Source: Cricetomys ansorgei (lineage: Eukaryota; Chordata; Mammalia; Rodentia; Nesomyidae). From it: DNA of 64,000 nucleotides. The stretch spans positions 19,280,501 to 19,344,500 of the forward strand of contig JAMJFZ010003163.1 of the NCBI GenBank assembly GCA_026225945.1, written 5' to 3'. This document shows positions 53,045 to 62,806 of the stretch, piece by piece. Made by a program: the position numbers and the translations under genes. The notes beneath the pieces are model-generated. The model was given only the letters and a program-made list of their open reading frames with translations, ran no database searches and was not told the origin of the DNA. The first letter of the stretch is position 1, and every line of letters starts with the position of its first letter.

Positions 53045-53230
53045 GCCTGTGCCAAGCTCCCGCCAGCCTTATTTATTTATTGAACAACATGCAAGCACAG
53101 TTTCCTTTGTGTTTAATGTGTCAGCGTTTCAGTGGATTCGGACTTCAAGGCTTGGATTTTGTTGACAATAATGAGATCACCCAGACAATTATCGTTTGAT
53201 TTTTCAGTTTGCTGGAAGATTAAAGAAAGT
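53045..53230. promoter_or_regulatory. candidate conserved non-coding block
   Basis: A repeat-free AT-rich stretch with cttatttatttattgaac, gttgacaataatgagatcac and agacaattatcgtttgattt (homeodomain-like ATTA/TAAT cores and a SOX-like acaat). Inference from texture only. Confidence 0.25.
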
Positions 53231-53554
53231 TAAGAAGCTTTGGCTGTTTCCTGTTATCTATTTGCTGGGGGGTGGGGGGGGACAGGGACAGGTTGAGGGA
53301 CTGGGAGGAACAGAAGATCTTACTGCTTCAAATGTCCACATCAGGAGATGCTTATACAGCACGGAAGCTTCCTGTGCACCTAACGGTACCTATATAGAGG
53401 ACCCTCATGCACCTCAAAGGTCCAGGTGGGGCTGAAAGTATGTCTATCCTAGCATCCGAGGCCTCAGCAGACACCACGAAGCAGTGACTGAAATCCAACA
53501 CTGCTGTCAGTAGGATCGGTACTGTTTTCACCCAGCCATGTATTTGTGGACGTG
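53231..53554. other. unique sequence with a G-run
   Basis: The stretch ggggggtggggggggacag lies at about 53265. Otherwise nothing was recognised. Confidence 0.4.
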
Positions 53555-53625
53555 GGAAGGCAGGTTTCCCTCAGCTCAGTTTTCCCAACTGCAAAGCAAG
53601 GGCTGATTGAGTCATCTGATCCAAC
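53555..53625 (-). repeat. MIR SINE fragment, antisense
   Basis: The sequence tttccctcagctcagttttc, ccaactgcaaagcaagggct matches a short antisense MIR core. Confidence 0.5.
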
Positions 53626-54214
53626 TGTTCTTGGCCTTGACTTCTAGATCTCCCTTAACTTGCAAGGTTGGATTTATGAGATGGGGTCCAGACTAGGTGA
53701 GGCCCAAAGGGTGCAGAGGAGAGGAGATGCTAGAGGCAAAAGCAGGTGCCAGAGCTCCTGCGACTCCTGCCATACACCCACCATACACACTTGTCATACA
53801 GTGGTGGAGGGGACAGACAAGTCCCAGGGTTCTCGAGGGCCCCAGGGGAAAAGCAGAGCAAAGGGATGTGGCAGAGCTCTGACACTTCTCCCATTCCTTT
53901 GTCTGGGTCTCCTAGCTGGTAACTTCTGAGAACTAACCTCCCCCACCCCCCTAGTTACAGGATGCTATGTTTATGCCCAGAAGAACCATCCAAACACGTG
54001 GCCTTTGAGATGTGGTTCTTGTTACCACTTCCTACCTGGTGATCTTTCTAGGCCATCACAGGCCTCTTCCTCAGCCAGGACCAGCTTTCAACCTCTCCTC
54101 TCTGCTGAGACCCACCTACCTGCCCTTCTCCAACACTGGCTTTTCACTCCGCTGTGTCTTCTAGGTTGTCTCCTCGTTTTCTTTCTAGGTGTTGATGATT
54201 TCCAAAACTCTGCT
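53626..54214. other. unique sequence, nothing recognised
   Basis: No repeat family or exon was recognised in about 590 bp. Confidence 0.4.
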
Positions 54215-54319
54215 GGGTGTAGCTGTGCCGGGTGTAGCTGTGCCGGGTGTAGCTGTGCTTGGTGTAACTGTGCTGGGTATAACTGTGCTGGGTATAACTG
54301 TGCTGGGTATAGCTGTGCA
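54215..54319. repeat. 15-bp minisatellite, 7 copies
   Basis: Seven contiguous 15-bp units start at 54215 and every 15 bp to 54305, of type gggt(g/a)ta(g/a)ctgtgc(c/t). The first three carry gtgtagc, copy 4 is intermediate, copies 5-6 carry gtataac, and copy 7 mixes both. The unit is a multiple of 3, so Cys-rich (plus) and Gln/His/Thr/Pro-rich (minus) repeat peptides appear in open frames. Artefacts. Confidence 0.95.
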
Positions 54320-54454
54320 TAAAAAACAAAACAAAACAACAATGATAGAGGGTGAAAGAGATTCAGAAATTTCAAGCAAGAGAAATCTAGGCAAGTGAGG
54401 AAATGAGCGGGTTGGGGAAAGGCCTCAGTAAATAATCCCAAACTGAGAAACAGA
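54320..54454. other. unique sequence
   Basis: Nothing recognised. Confidence 0.35.
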
Positions 54455-54640
54455 CAGTAGCACCTGTGGGGCCTGCAGATGGGCCAGTCTGGCCAAGTGG
54501 GTAGCTCCAGGCTCAGTGAGAGACTTTGTCCCAAAACTGAGGTGAAGAGTGACTAAGCAATACACCTAACATGAGCCCCTGGCCTCCACAAGCACACGCA
54601 CACACATGCATGCATTCCTGTGTGTACACCTGCACATACA
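54455..54640 (+). mobile_element. tRNA-type SINE 3' part, sense
   Basis: The sequence gatgggccagtctggccaag, agctccaggctcagtgagag, actttgtcccaaaactgagg, gaagagtgactaagcaatac, cctggcctccacaagcacac is the 3' part of the same SINE type seen antisense at 14503. Its tail leads into a CA/TA microsatellite. Confidence 0.7.
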
Positions 54641-54745
54641 CACACACACACATATATATGTACTATATATATATACACGTATATATATACACACATTATA
54701 TATATACATTATATATATATACACACACACATATATACGACACCT
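54636..54745. repeat. (CA)n/(TA)n compound microsatellite
   Basis: CA and TA dinucleotide blocks alternate several times (acacacac, tatatata, cacgtatatatatacac and so on). It follows the SINE tail. Confidence 0.95.
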
Positions 54746-55332
54746 ACAATCACATACAAAGAGAAAGCTGAAGCCCAGAGAGAGGAGAGACTGGGCACCT
54801 CCAAGCCTGGCTCGCATTGCCTGCCATCTCAGAGCTTTCAGCTTCTGCAGAAGAATGTGTTGAAAGGCAGAAAGCTGAGGTTTGCACCACGCTTTCATTC
54901 CAGAGGCAGACTTTCCTATGAGTGTTCAAATGTCCATGCCTCTGAGAAATCCTGGTAATAGCTGATAATAACCAACTTCCTTTTAAAATTGGCTTGGGCA
55001 TAGAACACACGTTTAAAACCTGCCAATACCATGTTGATAAACCAAATGTGAGAGAGTTGGTCTTTCCACGTGGAAACCTCTGCCTCCAGGCGATTTGCAC
55101 CGTGGACCAGCGTGGCTAAACCTTCGAGAGGATCCCAGACTCTGTGGGATGTGGTTCTGGTGAGCAAAGATCAGGCAGAATCTTCTTCATGGCTCTCACA
55201 GTGGTGGAAGAAGTTCTTGCCAGAGCCCCAGTCCCCCAGAGTTCTTAACTGTCTTATATGACCTAAGGTCAAAGGAGAACAAGCACTCTCCTGCCACCAG
55301 ACCAGTGAATAAGGGCGGATTTGTACCTTCTC
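54746..55332. other. unique sequence, nothing recognised
   Basis: No repeat family or exon was recognised in about 585 bp. Confidence 0.4.
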
Positions 55333-55585
55333 CATTCTTCTCTTCTCTTCTCTCTTCTCTTCTCTTCTCTTCTCTTCTCTTCTCTTCTCTTCTCTTCTCT
55401 TCTCTTCTCTTCTCTCTCCTCTCCTCTCCTCTCTCTCCTCCTCTCCTCTCCTCTCCTCTCCTCCCTTCCCTTCCCTTCCCTTCCCTTCCCTTCCCTTCCC
55501 TTCCCTTCCCTTCCCTTCCCTTCCCTTCCCTTCCCTTCCCTTCACTTCCCTTCCCTTCCCTTTTCCCCTCCTCTCCTCTTCTCCC
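55333..55585. repeat. 250-bp polypyrimidine tract of pentamer arrays
   Basis: Three successive arrays: (CTTCT)n at about 55335-55413, (CTCCT)n-like at about 55414-55463, (CCCTT)n at about 55463-55562. Almost no purine is present on the plus strand. The Ser/Leu/Pro-rich and Arg/Glu/Gly/Lys-rich open frames on either strand are artefacts. Confidence 0.97.
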
Positions 55586-55609
55586 ACCCCACCGCCCCCT
55601 ATTGTCTGT

Positions 55610-55710
55610 TGTCCTGATTTTTGCCATGTAGATCAGGCTGGCCTCAAACTCACAGAGATTCTCCTGCCTCTGCCTCCTGAGTGCTGGGATTAAAGGTGTC
55701 TGCCACTGTG
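55610..55710 (-). mobile_element. B1 SINE, antisense, 3'-truncated
   Basis: The sequence gccatgtagatcaggctggc, ctcaaactcacagagattct, cctgcctctgcctcctgagt, gctgggattaaaggtgtctg is an antisense B1. Its tail side faces the polypyrimidine tract. Confidence 0.85.
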
Positions 55711-55724
55711 GGTCGGGGGAGGGG

Positions 55725-55748
55725 ATGTGGTGGTGGTGGTGGTGGTGT
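55725..55748. repeat. (GGT)n microsatellite
   Basis: About eight gtg/ggt triplets. Confidence 0.9.
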
Positions 55749-56240
55749 TAGAATCTTCCCACCATGTGCGTGACCCCGCTGCTGGCACCTTGCCACCTGT
55801 GGAACCGGCTCCAGGTAGAGAGACACGCGGGGAGGACAGCATGGCGGGGCAGGCTGTGTGGTTTACCGCAACCTGCAGTGCTGCCTTGGGGGAGGGGGCT
55901 CTGTGAATAACACTCAGGCGCATTCATCTCTCTTTAATGGGGGCTCTAGGGCGTATATCAAGGATCACAGGCGGGGAGGAGCCTGTGACCCTGAGATGTC
56001 CATTGGTTAGGACCCTGTGTGGGAGTGGCCTTGCCTGTGTGTGGAGTTTGAGTCTGTGTAATCCAGCCTGTGGGGCAGAGAGGCAGGTTTGCTTATCATA
56101 TCTAAATTTGGCTGGGTTTTGGCCAGAGCTAAGGTGTGGAGCAATGAACTCCCCATCGTTCTTACCCTCTAGGGGTGATGCAGGGTTCAAGTCAGCTTCA
56201 ACACTCTATAGCCCTGGGACAGTCCCGCATGCCACCATCC
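55749..56240 (-). mobile_element. possible LTR fragment, antisense
   Basis: Read on the minus strand there is a ccaatgg box region, a tatacgcc TATA-like word and, about 20 bp on, an attaaa polyadenylation-like word followed by tgagtgttattcacag. That spacing resembles an ERV LTR U3-R. Ends were not found; it may be unique DNA. Confidence 0.3.
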
Positions 56241-56423
56241 TTGAATATTTGTTTTTTGTTTTTGTTTTGTTTTCTTTCTACAAGAATAACTCTTACAACC
56301 TCCTCTGGTAAATCATCTCCACAGCAAACAAATGACCAGCCTGAGGACCTCTGCTTCCCAATTGTCAAGGAGCAATTGCTCTTTACACAAGAGGGAAAGC
56401 CCAGGTAAGAACAGGGATGCCTC
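56241..56423. other. unique sequence
   Basis: A T/G-rich run at about 56250-56275. Nothing recognised. Confidence 0.35.
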
Positions 56424-56826
56424 TGTGCTGTCTGGTTTTATGTCAACTTGACACGAGCTAGAATCCTTTGGGAAGAGAGACAACTGAGAAAAATGTCTGC
56501 ATAAGGGTGGCTCATAGGCAAGCCTGTCAAGCATTTTCTTGATTAATGAATGATGTGGGAGGGCCCAGCTCAGTCTGGGCAGTGCTACCAATGGGCAGGT
56601 GGTCCTGGATTGTATCAGAAAGCAGGCTGAAGAAGCCGAGGGGAGGGAGCAAACCAGTAAGCAGCACTCCTCCACAGGCTCTGCTTCCTTCTTGCCTCCA
56701 GGTTCCTGCCTGACTTCCCTCAGTGATAAGTGTGACCTGAGAGTTGTAAACTGAAATATAAACGCTTTCCTTCCCAAGCTGCTTTTGGTCATGGGGTCTT
56801 ATCACAACAACAGAAACTCTAAGACA
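56424..56826 (+). mobile_element. MT LTR (ERVL-MaLR), complete solo copy
   Basis: Complete order: tgtgctgtctggttttatgt, caacttgacacgagctagaa, ttcttgattaatgaatgatg, tgggagggcccagctcagtc, ggtggtcctggattgtatca, aagcaggctgaagaagccga, gcctccaggttcctgcctga, cccaagctgcttttggtcat, ending actctaagaca. TG...CA ends; no internal sequence. Confidence 0.93.
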
Positions 56827-57613
56827 CTAGGTCTTTCTCTTCAGTATTCGAGTCACTGCAGGCACAGTTGCTATCCTAAGGACAAGCTTTTCATAGCTTT
56901 GAGAAAGCAGTCCCCTCCATCCGGGACTAAATCTGTGTTCTCAGGGCTCCCCTCTCTCTCTTTCCAATGGTCTACCCATGTCTTTATCAGCTTCCCTCAA
57001 TACTGCTACGATCCCAGTTTACTGCATGAATATTTGTGGAGCGACAGCAGATCAGAGAGCCAGCACCTTAGACACAAGGTATGCACCAGGCCTGAAGGAT
57101 GCTGCCAAGCCCTGGGAGACCCTTGGCCTTCTTTCTTTGTGCTGCTTGGCTATAAACAGAGATGAGACTCCTCACTGTCTCCGATGACCTGAAATGGTTT
57201 CCTAAGCAACCTGGGCAGCCCCTGGGATACACAGGGCATTTAGGGGCCCTGGGCCTCTGGGGCTGGAGGCCTGCCTGCCTTGCCCTGGCTGTCACAGATT
57301 CCAGAAGGGCAGCAGATGCCTGATGTTGAGAGTGTGTATCAGCGTGGGGGAGGGCTGGGCAGGAAGCAAGGGGCCCTCCTGGCCTGGGGTATTGTCTGTA
57401 GGGGCAGGGAGGAGGAAGAGGCCTCTGGAGCTCCCCACAGTGATGAACAGACAGAAAGCTGAGTGCTCAGACAGGGGCACCTCCCTGGGGCTGGTGGCCT
57501 GGGGACAATGCCAGAGCATAGCTGAGAGTTCTTTATAGAGCAGAAGGGCAGCTTGTGCTGGGCAGCCATTAAGTTCTAGGGTTTGGGACTTTAAGGCCTT
57601 GGAGGCTGGCCAG
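56827..57613. other. unique sequence, nothing recognised
   Basis: No repeat family or exon was recognised. Overlapping frames of 60-126 codons lack features. Confidence 0.4.
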
Positions 57614-57690
57614 TGGTCATCAAGATAGGGAAACTGAGGACCAGAGAGGACCATGAACTTTTCCTGAGCTCCTTTAGTGAGTCAGTGACA
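57614..57690 (+). repeat. MIR SINE fragment
   Basis: The pattern tcaagatagggaaactgagg, accagagaggaccatgaact, ctttagtgagtcagtgac is MIR-like. Confidence 0.6.
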
Positions 57691-57943
57691 TCAGGGACCT
57701 TCATGCAGGTGACTGTGGAGACACATGTTTGAGTCTGAATTAGTCACTTAGTAGGCATTTTTGAGAACAGTGGGGTCACAGCTTCTCTAGCTGAAAAAAA
57801 AAAAGTAGTACATTTGTCATTGCTTTGTTACCATAGTGAGATGCCAGAGCCAGGTCACTTTACTAGGAAATGAAGTTTACAATTTGGAGGCTGGAAGGCA
57901 GTTCCTGGTGAGAGTCCCCTTTGTCTGACTGGCATCCCCACAG

Positions 57944-57944
<1 letters not shown>
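57691..57944. other. unique sequence
   Basis: An A-run at about 57795. Nothing recognised. Confidence 0.35.
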
Positions 57945-57992
<48 letters not shown>

Positions 57993-57998
57993 TCTCTC
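57945..57998. repeat. (GT)n followed by (TC)n
   Basis: About 22 uninterrupted GT dinucleotides, then tctctctctg. Confidence 0.95.
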
Positions 57999-58759
57999 TG
58001 GGTGGTGTCTCTCCCTCTCCTTATGAAGTCACCTGGGTTCAATCATAGGGCTTTCCCCTGTGGACCTAATCTAATCTTATCACTCTGTAAAGGTCCCATC
58101 TCTAAACATCATAGGGATTAAGTTTCTACCTTCTTAATCCATTAAGATAAGACATCGGGGATTAAGCTTCTGCTTGAGGTTTCCCACCCCACTCCCCCAC
58201 CCCCGGAAGGGGGAGGAGTGGATAAATAGCATGGAGAGGAAGCTATTGGAGGTAAGCTTAGTCTACTGCAGCAAGGGCCTGTTAGCATGTACACAGCTGA
58301 CTCCGGAGACTAGGTTCCATTCCCAAACCTGGCACATGACTGTTATGTAAGCCTCAAGAACCTCTATGATGTTTGCTGATGGTATTTGTTCCCATTTCAT
58401 CGGAGGAACTTGGTACCAAGGTTGTCAGAACCTGCTCCCTTTAGGAGGCACTGCACTAGCCTAACTTGAGCACTCCAGGCCTGGGGCCTGCCCTGTCCTG
58501 ACACCTACACTGTGTGCCTCAAGGGTCGCACCTGGGTGCCCTCTGCCAGGGGGCTGAGCATGCATCTGCCTTTGGCTGCCCCTGGTCATGTGGTCTCGTG
58601 GAGAAGAGATCCAGGTTGACAGGGTGTTTTACACATGAGGGGCTTGGAGAGCAGAATAGGAGGTTTCATTTGTGAAGCAGTTTCCCTGCAGGCATAGCAA
58701 GGCTGTTCTCAGACGGGCTCTTTCCTTACAGAGCCCGAGGCTCAAAGTCACTCTCCATG
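57999..58759. other. unique sequence, nothing recognised
   Basis: A MIR-like remnant may lie at about 58660-58755 (gaggctcaaagtcactctcc). Otherwise nothing. Confidence 0.35.
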
Positions 58760-59105
58760 GCTGGAGGGAAATAAACCAGATCCAGAAAGACAAATATCAC
58801 GTTATTCTCTTGTATGTAAAATGACACATATTAAAGTAGAAAGGAGACTGTGGTGGAGAGGGAGAGACCTGGCTTGAGCAGAGGAAAACGTCAATAGACA
58901 TTGTATATTCCCTCCTGTGCAGAACCTAAATCTAAACGTAAGCGTATGTGAATGCATATTATTTATGGACATAGATATGGATGACAAGAAAGTGAAGGGC
59001 TATTTGGAGAGAGGGCAAGAGGAGAGGAGTACATAGAGCCAACTGCAATGATACACATGCATTATTCTGTGCACTCAGTGAAGCCTTTAAAAATAAATTA
59101 CAATA
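58760..59105 (+). mobile_element. rodent L1 3' UTR fragment, sense
   Basis: The segments ccagatccagaaagacaaat, atcacgttattctcttgtat, ggatgacaagaaagtgaagg, gctatttggagagagggcaa and a terminal acaatgatacacatgcatta / aaaaataaattacaa are consistent with a diverged rodent L1 3' UTR in sense orientation. Confidence 0.5.
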
Positions 59106-59560
59106 GGAAGAAAATACAAGAAAGTAGCGGAGTCATTTCTCACTCCCACCACCACTGTGAGAGCCCCAGCTGCTGGTCTACCTGTTGGCACCCAGAACTG
59201 TCCTGTTTTCTTGGCTGAATATGGGTATCCTTGCAGCCATGGCGTGTCATCTGGTAATTTCCATTTACCATTCTTTGATGGTTAGTCTCACCGGGTGTCT
59301 TTCCTCCAGCTTGTCACGCTGAGTGTCTTTCTCTTTGTCGGTATAATTAATTCCCCCATGCACTGTTTCTTAAACTTTTGGTGTGCGTTAGGATTGATTC
59401 TGCGTCTTGTCTGTGGTGTGAGTTGTGTCAAGGAACACGGCAGTGCAGAGATCTCTGTAAGGTATGCGTTTCGCTCCTTGCTGTACGCAGAAGCGGGAGA
59501 GCTAGAGCATATGATAATTCTACTTAAACTTCCGTTAATTATTGTCCTCTGTTTTATCTC
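59106..59560. other. unassigned, possibly decayed L1
   Basis: AT-rich sequence preceding clear antisense L1 ORF2. No independent assignment. Confidence 0.3.
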
Positions 59561-60325
59561 AGTCACTTTCTCTTCTGATTTATTAATATTTCCTTTCTCT
59601 GATAACCTTGGCCTTACTTTCTTCTTTTAATAGTTCCTTAAGGTACAAAATTAGGCTGTTTGAGGTCTGTACTTTTTCTCAATGGAAGCATTTGTCACTG
59701 CAAACATGCCCCGTTGAGTTTTTTCAATGCATTCTGCAGGACATATAGTATTTACATTTTCATTTATCTCAAGACATATATTTTCTATTTGCAGTTTGTT
59801 ATTTTTCTTCCACCTACTGGTTAGGAATGTGATTTTTTAATTTCCATATCTGTGTGACTTTTCCAAGATTCTCTTTGTTATTGATTTGTGGTTTCGATAG
59901 CACTGTGGTTTGAAAAGATATTTGATATGATTTTGATCTTAAGTACCTGAAGATTTATTTTGTAGGTTAAGGGATGATCTGTCTTGGAAATTGTTCTGTG
60001 CATGCTGGAAGAGAATGTGTCCTCTGAAACTAGCAGGTGGAATCTGTTGCTTGTCGGGGTTATTTGAGTCTGTGATGTCCGTGTTGGCTTTCTATCTAAA
60101 TGATATTGTTAAAAGTGGTGGTATTAAACTCCCCTACTCTTAGAGTTATTTTACACTTAAGTTTTGTTAGTGTTTGCTGAATAAATTTAGGTGCCCCCTC
60201 ACTGGGTACATATCATAAGTATGTCCTTTCAATGAAATTACATAATGAACATCGTACAAATGAACTCTGCTTCTCCTGATACTTTTAGCTTTGGTCTGCT
60301 TTGTCCGATGAGAGTGCAGACCCGG
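59561..60325 (-). mobile_element. L1 ORF2 fragment (endonuclease region), antisense
   Basis: Plus-strand order matches antisense ORF2: ctgatttattaatatttcct, cattttcatttatctcaag, ggttaggaatgtgatttttt, ttgttattgatttgtggttt, agatatttgatatgattttg, ggtggtattaaactccccta, aatttaggtgccccctcact. On the minus strand, 59870-59940 reads a decayed version of the endonuclease's conserved S-D-H triad region (here S-N-H-S), and 60115-60135 corresponds to the G-D-F-N-T strand. Stops and indels break the frame. Confidence 0.75.
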
Positions 60326-60332
60326 GAGTAGT

Positions 60333-60500
60333 TACTTTTCTTGCTGCTGTGACAATATGCCTGACAAAAACAACTTAAAGAAGGAGGTTTATTTTGGCTC
60401 ACAGTGCAAAAGTGCATCCCATCATGGCCGGGAAAGCACGGGGATAGGAACATGAGACAGATGGCCATGTTATATGGGGAAGCAGGGGGGGGGGAGAGGA

Positions 60501-60534
<34 letters not shown>

Positions 60535-60715
60535 AGTGGGGAGATGATGCCCGTGCTCAGTTTACTTTTTCCATGTTATTCAGTTTGGGATTCCAGATTG
60601 GTGTGGCTCTCAGTTAACCCAGTCTAGAAACATCCCCATAGACATACCCTGAGGTTTATCCCCTAGGTTATTTAGATCCTGTCAAGTTCACCATTAATAT
60701 TAACTGCCACAAGTC
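60333..60715 (-). mobile_element. MaLR LTR (MTE-like), antisense
   Basis: The left end gttacttttcttgctgctgt, gacaatatgcctgacaaaaa, aacttaaagaaggaggttta, ttttggctcacagtgcaaaa. The right end tagaaacatccccatagaca, taccctgaggtttatccccta, gatcctgtcaagttcaccat, taatattaactgccac is the complement of the start of the copy at 15985. A G-run and (GT)n lie inside (60485-60535). Confidence 0.7.
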
Positions 60716-60751
60716 TACGCTTTGTCAATGTGACACTCAAACATACCACTT

Positions 60752-60981
60752 TAAAAAATTATTTTTAAATTTTAATTATGTGTTTATGTGTGTGTATGGG
60801 GGGAGCTGTGTATGTGTGAGTGAATGTAGGTGTCTGTGGAGTCCAGAAGAGGGTGATGGAGTCCCTGGAGCTGGAGTTAAAGGCCTTTGGTGGTCATACA
60901 ACATGGGTTCTGGGAGCCAAACTCTGGTCCTCTGCAAGAACAGTATTATACTCTTAACCACTGAGCCATCTTTCCAGCTCC
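60752..60981 (-). mobile_element. B3-type SINE, antisense
   Basis: The sequence tttaattatgtgtttatgtg, ggtgtctgtggagtccagaa, ccctggagctggagttaaag, catgggttctgggagccaaa, ttaaccactgagccatcttt, ccagctcc is a complete antisense B3. Confidence 0.92.
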
Positions 60982-61115
60982 TCCCCCCTCAATAAATTAC
61001 TTTAAACTATAACCTTCCACCTCTTGTCCTCACAGCTCATGGCCATTTCAAAATACAAAATTCATTTGCTGAGACTTCAAGTCTCCATATTTTTTAAAGG
61101 TCATACACTGTTTAG
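60982..61115. other. unique sequence
   Basis: Nothing recognised. It ends in the left copy of the B1 target-site duplication. Confidence 0.35.
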
Positions 61116-61127
61116 AAGTTCAAAGAA

Positions 61128-61243
61128 TTCCAGCACTCGGGAGGCAGAGGCAGGTGGATCTCTGTGAGTTCGAGGCCAGCCTGGTCTACCCGAGTTCCAG
61201 GACAGCCAGAGTTACAACAGAGAAACCCTGTCTCGAAAAACCA
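61128..61243 (+). mobile_element. B1 SINE, 5'-truncated, with tail turned into GAT array
   Basis: The sequence ttccagcactcgggaggcag, aggcaggtggatctctgtga, gttcgaggccagcctggtct, gagttccaggacagccagag, aaaccctgtctcgaaaaacc lacks about the first 25 bp of B1. An exact 11-bp direct repeat aagttcaaaga lies at 61116-61126 (left) and 61691-61701, beyond the microsatellite, so the GAT array lies inside the original insertion. Confidence 0.95.
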
Positions 61244-61470
61244 GATGATGATGATGATGATGATGATGATGGTGATGATGGTGATGATGATGATGATGGT
61301 GATGATGGTGATGATGGTGATGATGGTGATGATAGTGGTGATGATGATGGTGATGGTGATGATGGTGATGGTGATGATGGTGATGATGGTGATGATGGTG
61401 ATGATGGTGATGATGATGGTGGTGATGATGATGGTGATGGTGGTGATGATGATGGTGATGGTGATGATGG

Positions 61471-61505
<35 letters not shown>

Positions 61506-61690
61506 GTGGTGGTGATGATGATGGTGGTGATGATGATGGTGATGATGATGGTGATGGTGATGGTGATGATGGTGATGATGATGATGGTGGTGGTGATGAT
61601 GATGGTGGTGATGATGATGATGGTGATGGTGATGGTGATGATGATGATGATGATGATGATGGTGATGGTGATGATGATGGTGATAATAAA
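61244..61690. repeat. 447-bp (GAT/GGT)n compound microsatellite
   Basis: Uninterrupted triplets of gat with interspersed ggt in higher-order patterns such as gat-gat-ggt. It begins at the B1 tail and ends at the 3' copy of the target-site duplication. Open frames reading poly-Asp/Gly, poly-Met/Val and (minus) poly-Ser/Pro are artefacts. Confidence 0.98.
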
Positions 61691-61702
61691 AAGTTCAAAG
61701 AG

Positions 61703-62057
61703 ACTCTTAACTGTGAGTGCCTATAAAATAAAATAAGTTACATACTTCCAGTATGCAATGGCACAGAAAAAACATTCCCACTTCAACAGGAAAGAAGGAG
61801 GCACAACAGGAACGATAAAAGTAAGAGTGAAACCCAGGCCTGGGGAAGGATGACTGAGTAACAGCTTCTTTCTGGCTTCTTCCATGTTCTTCCTAAGTAC
61901 TGTAGTCTGTTGCCTGTGTTCCTCGGATCCAGTGAAGACATTCTCACGCAGGATTCTTGTTCCTGTGAGTGGAGGGTGCTAAAATCTCACTGGCTTGTTT
62001 CTCAGACCTGGACCTGCATTTGGTTTAGAAAAACACAGTAACTTAAAAGAAAAACAA
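61703..62057. other. unique sequence, nothing recognised
   Basis: No repeat family or exon was recognised in about 355 bp. Confidence 0.4.
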
Positions 62058-62175
62058 AATCTTCCTAACGTACTCTTAAGCAAGCCATTTAACCCCAGTT
62101 TCCCCTCTGTCCAAAGCGAGAGTATAAATTCCCACCTCACAGGCCTTTTGGGAAATCTAGAATATGTGTATAACC
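62058..62175 (-). repeat. MIR SINE, antisense
   Basis: The sequence ttaagcaagccatttaaccc, cagtttcccctctgtccaaa, gcgagagtataaattcccac, ctcacaggccttttgggaaa is a clear antisense MIR. Confidence 0.75.
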
Positions 62176-62408
62176 AGAGACCTTTGGCTGTGGTACCAAA
62201 GTCCTGCCTGTTCTAGAAGACTTCAGTTGGGAGCAGTTCTGTGTTCACAATTGCCAAAGTTGGACCAACAATAAAAGCAGTCTGCTCAGCTTCAGAGATG
62301 GAGGCAGAGGGTGACAGCTGGTTTGTGGCAATCTGAAAGGGGGCAGACGGGAGTGGCTTAAAATCATCACCAGCTCTGTCTACCGTCAGAGTTTTTTTCC
62401 TTAAGGTT
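62176..62408. other. unique sequence
   Basis: Nothing recognised. Confidence 0.35.
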
Positions 62409-62620
62409 GCTTTTTTTTTTTTTTAAACTTTATTTTATTTTATTTTATTTTTTTTGTCTGAGAGTTTTGCCAGTATGTATTGGTGTCTGGTGCCTGGAGT
62501 GGTCAGAAGGTGGAATCAGATCCCTTAGAACTAGAGTTATGGATGGTCGTAAGCCACCATGTGGATTCTGGACCTGAACAACGAATGCTCTTCATCATTG
62601 AACCTTCTCTCTAGGCCCCA
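62409..62620 (-). mobile_element. B3-type SINE, antisense
   Basis: A T-rich (TTTTA)n tail, then ttgccagtatgtattggtgt, ctggtgcctggagtggtcag, cccttagaactagagttatg, gccaccatgtggattctgga and gaaccttctctctaggcccc. Confidence 0.9.
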
Positions 62621-62624
62621 TTAA

Positions 62625-62806
62625 CGCTTTTCTATTGTCCCGGTGATATCAGTGATAAAAACTGTGGCCACATTTCCTCCCAAAAGACCAAACTCCTCCA
62701 ACAAGGCCACACCTCCTAATCCCTGTCGAGCAGTGCCACTCCTTAATCACCAAGCGTTCAAATATATGAGCCTATGGAGGCCATTCCTATTTAAACCACC
62801 ACAGGG
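62625..62806 (-). mobile_element. ORR1 LTR fragment, antisense
   Basis: The right part is diagnostic: actcctccaacaaggccaca, cctcctaatccctgtcgagc, accaagcgttcaaatatatg, agcctatggaggccattcct, atttaaaccaccaca. The middle of the LTR is deleted. Confidence 0.85.

Noticed and set aside
54088..54534. Cys-rich and Gln/His/Ser repeat peptides
   Set aside because: Translations of the 15-bp minisatellite; no support beyond the array.
55171..55631. Arg/Glu/Gly-rich and Ser/Leu/Pro-rich frames of about 100-143 codons
   Set aside because: Translations of the polypyrimidine pentamer arrays.
56313..56792. 159-codon minus-strand frame
   Set aside because: Antisense of an MT LTR.
59561..60325. Functional L1 endonuclease
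   Set aside because: The copy is antisense, diverged, with a changed S-D-H triad region, stops and indels.
61154..61736. Poly-Asp/Gly, poly-Met/Val and poly-Ser/Pro frames of 170-190 codons
   Set aside because: Translations of the GAT/GGT microsatellite in different frames and strands.
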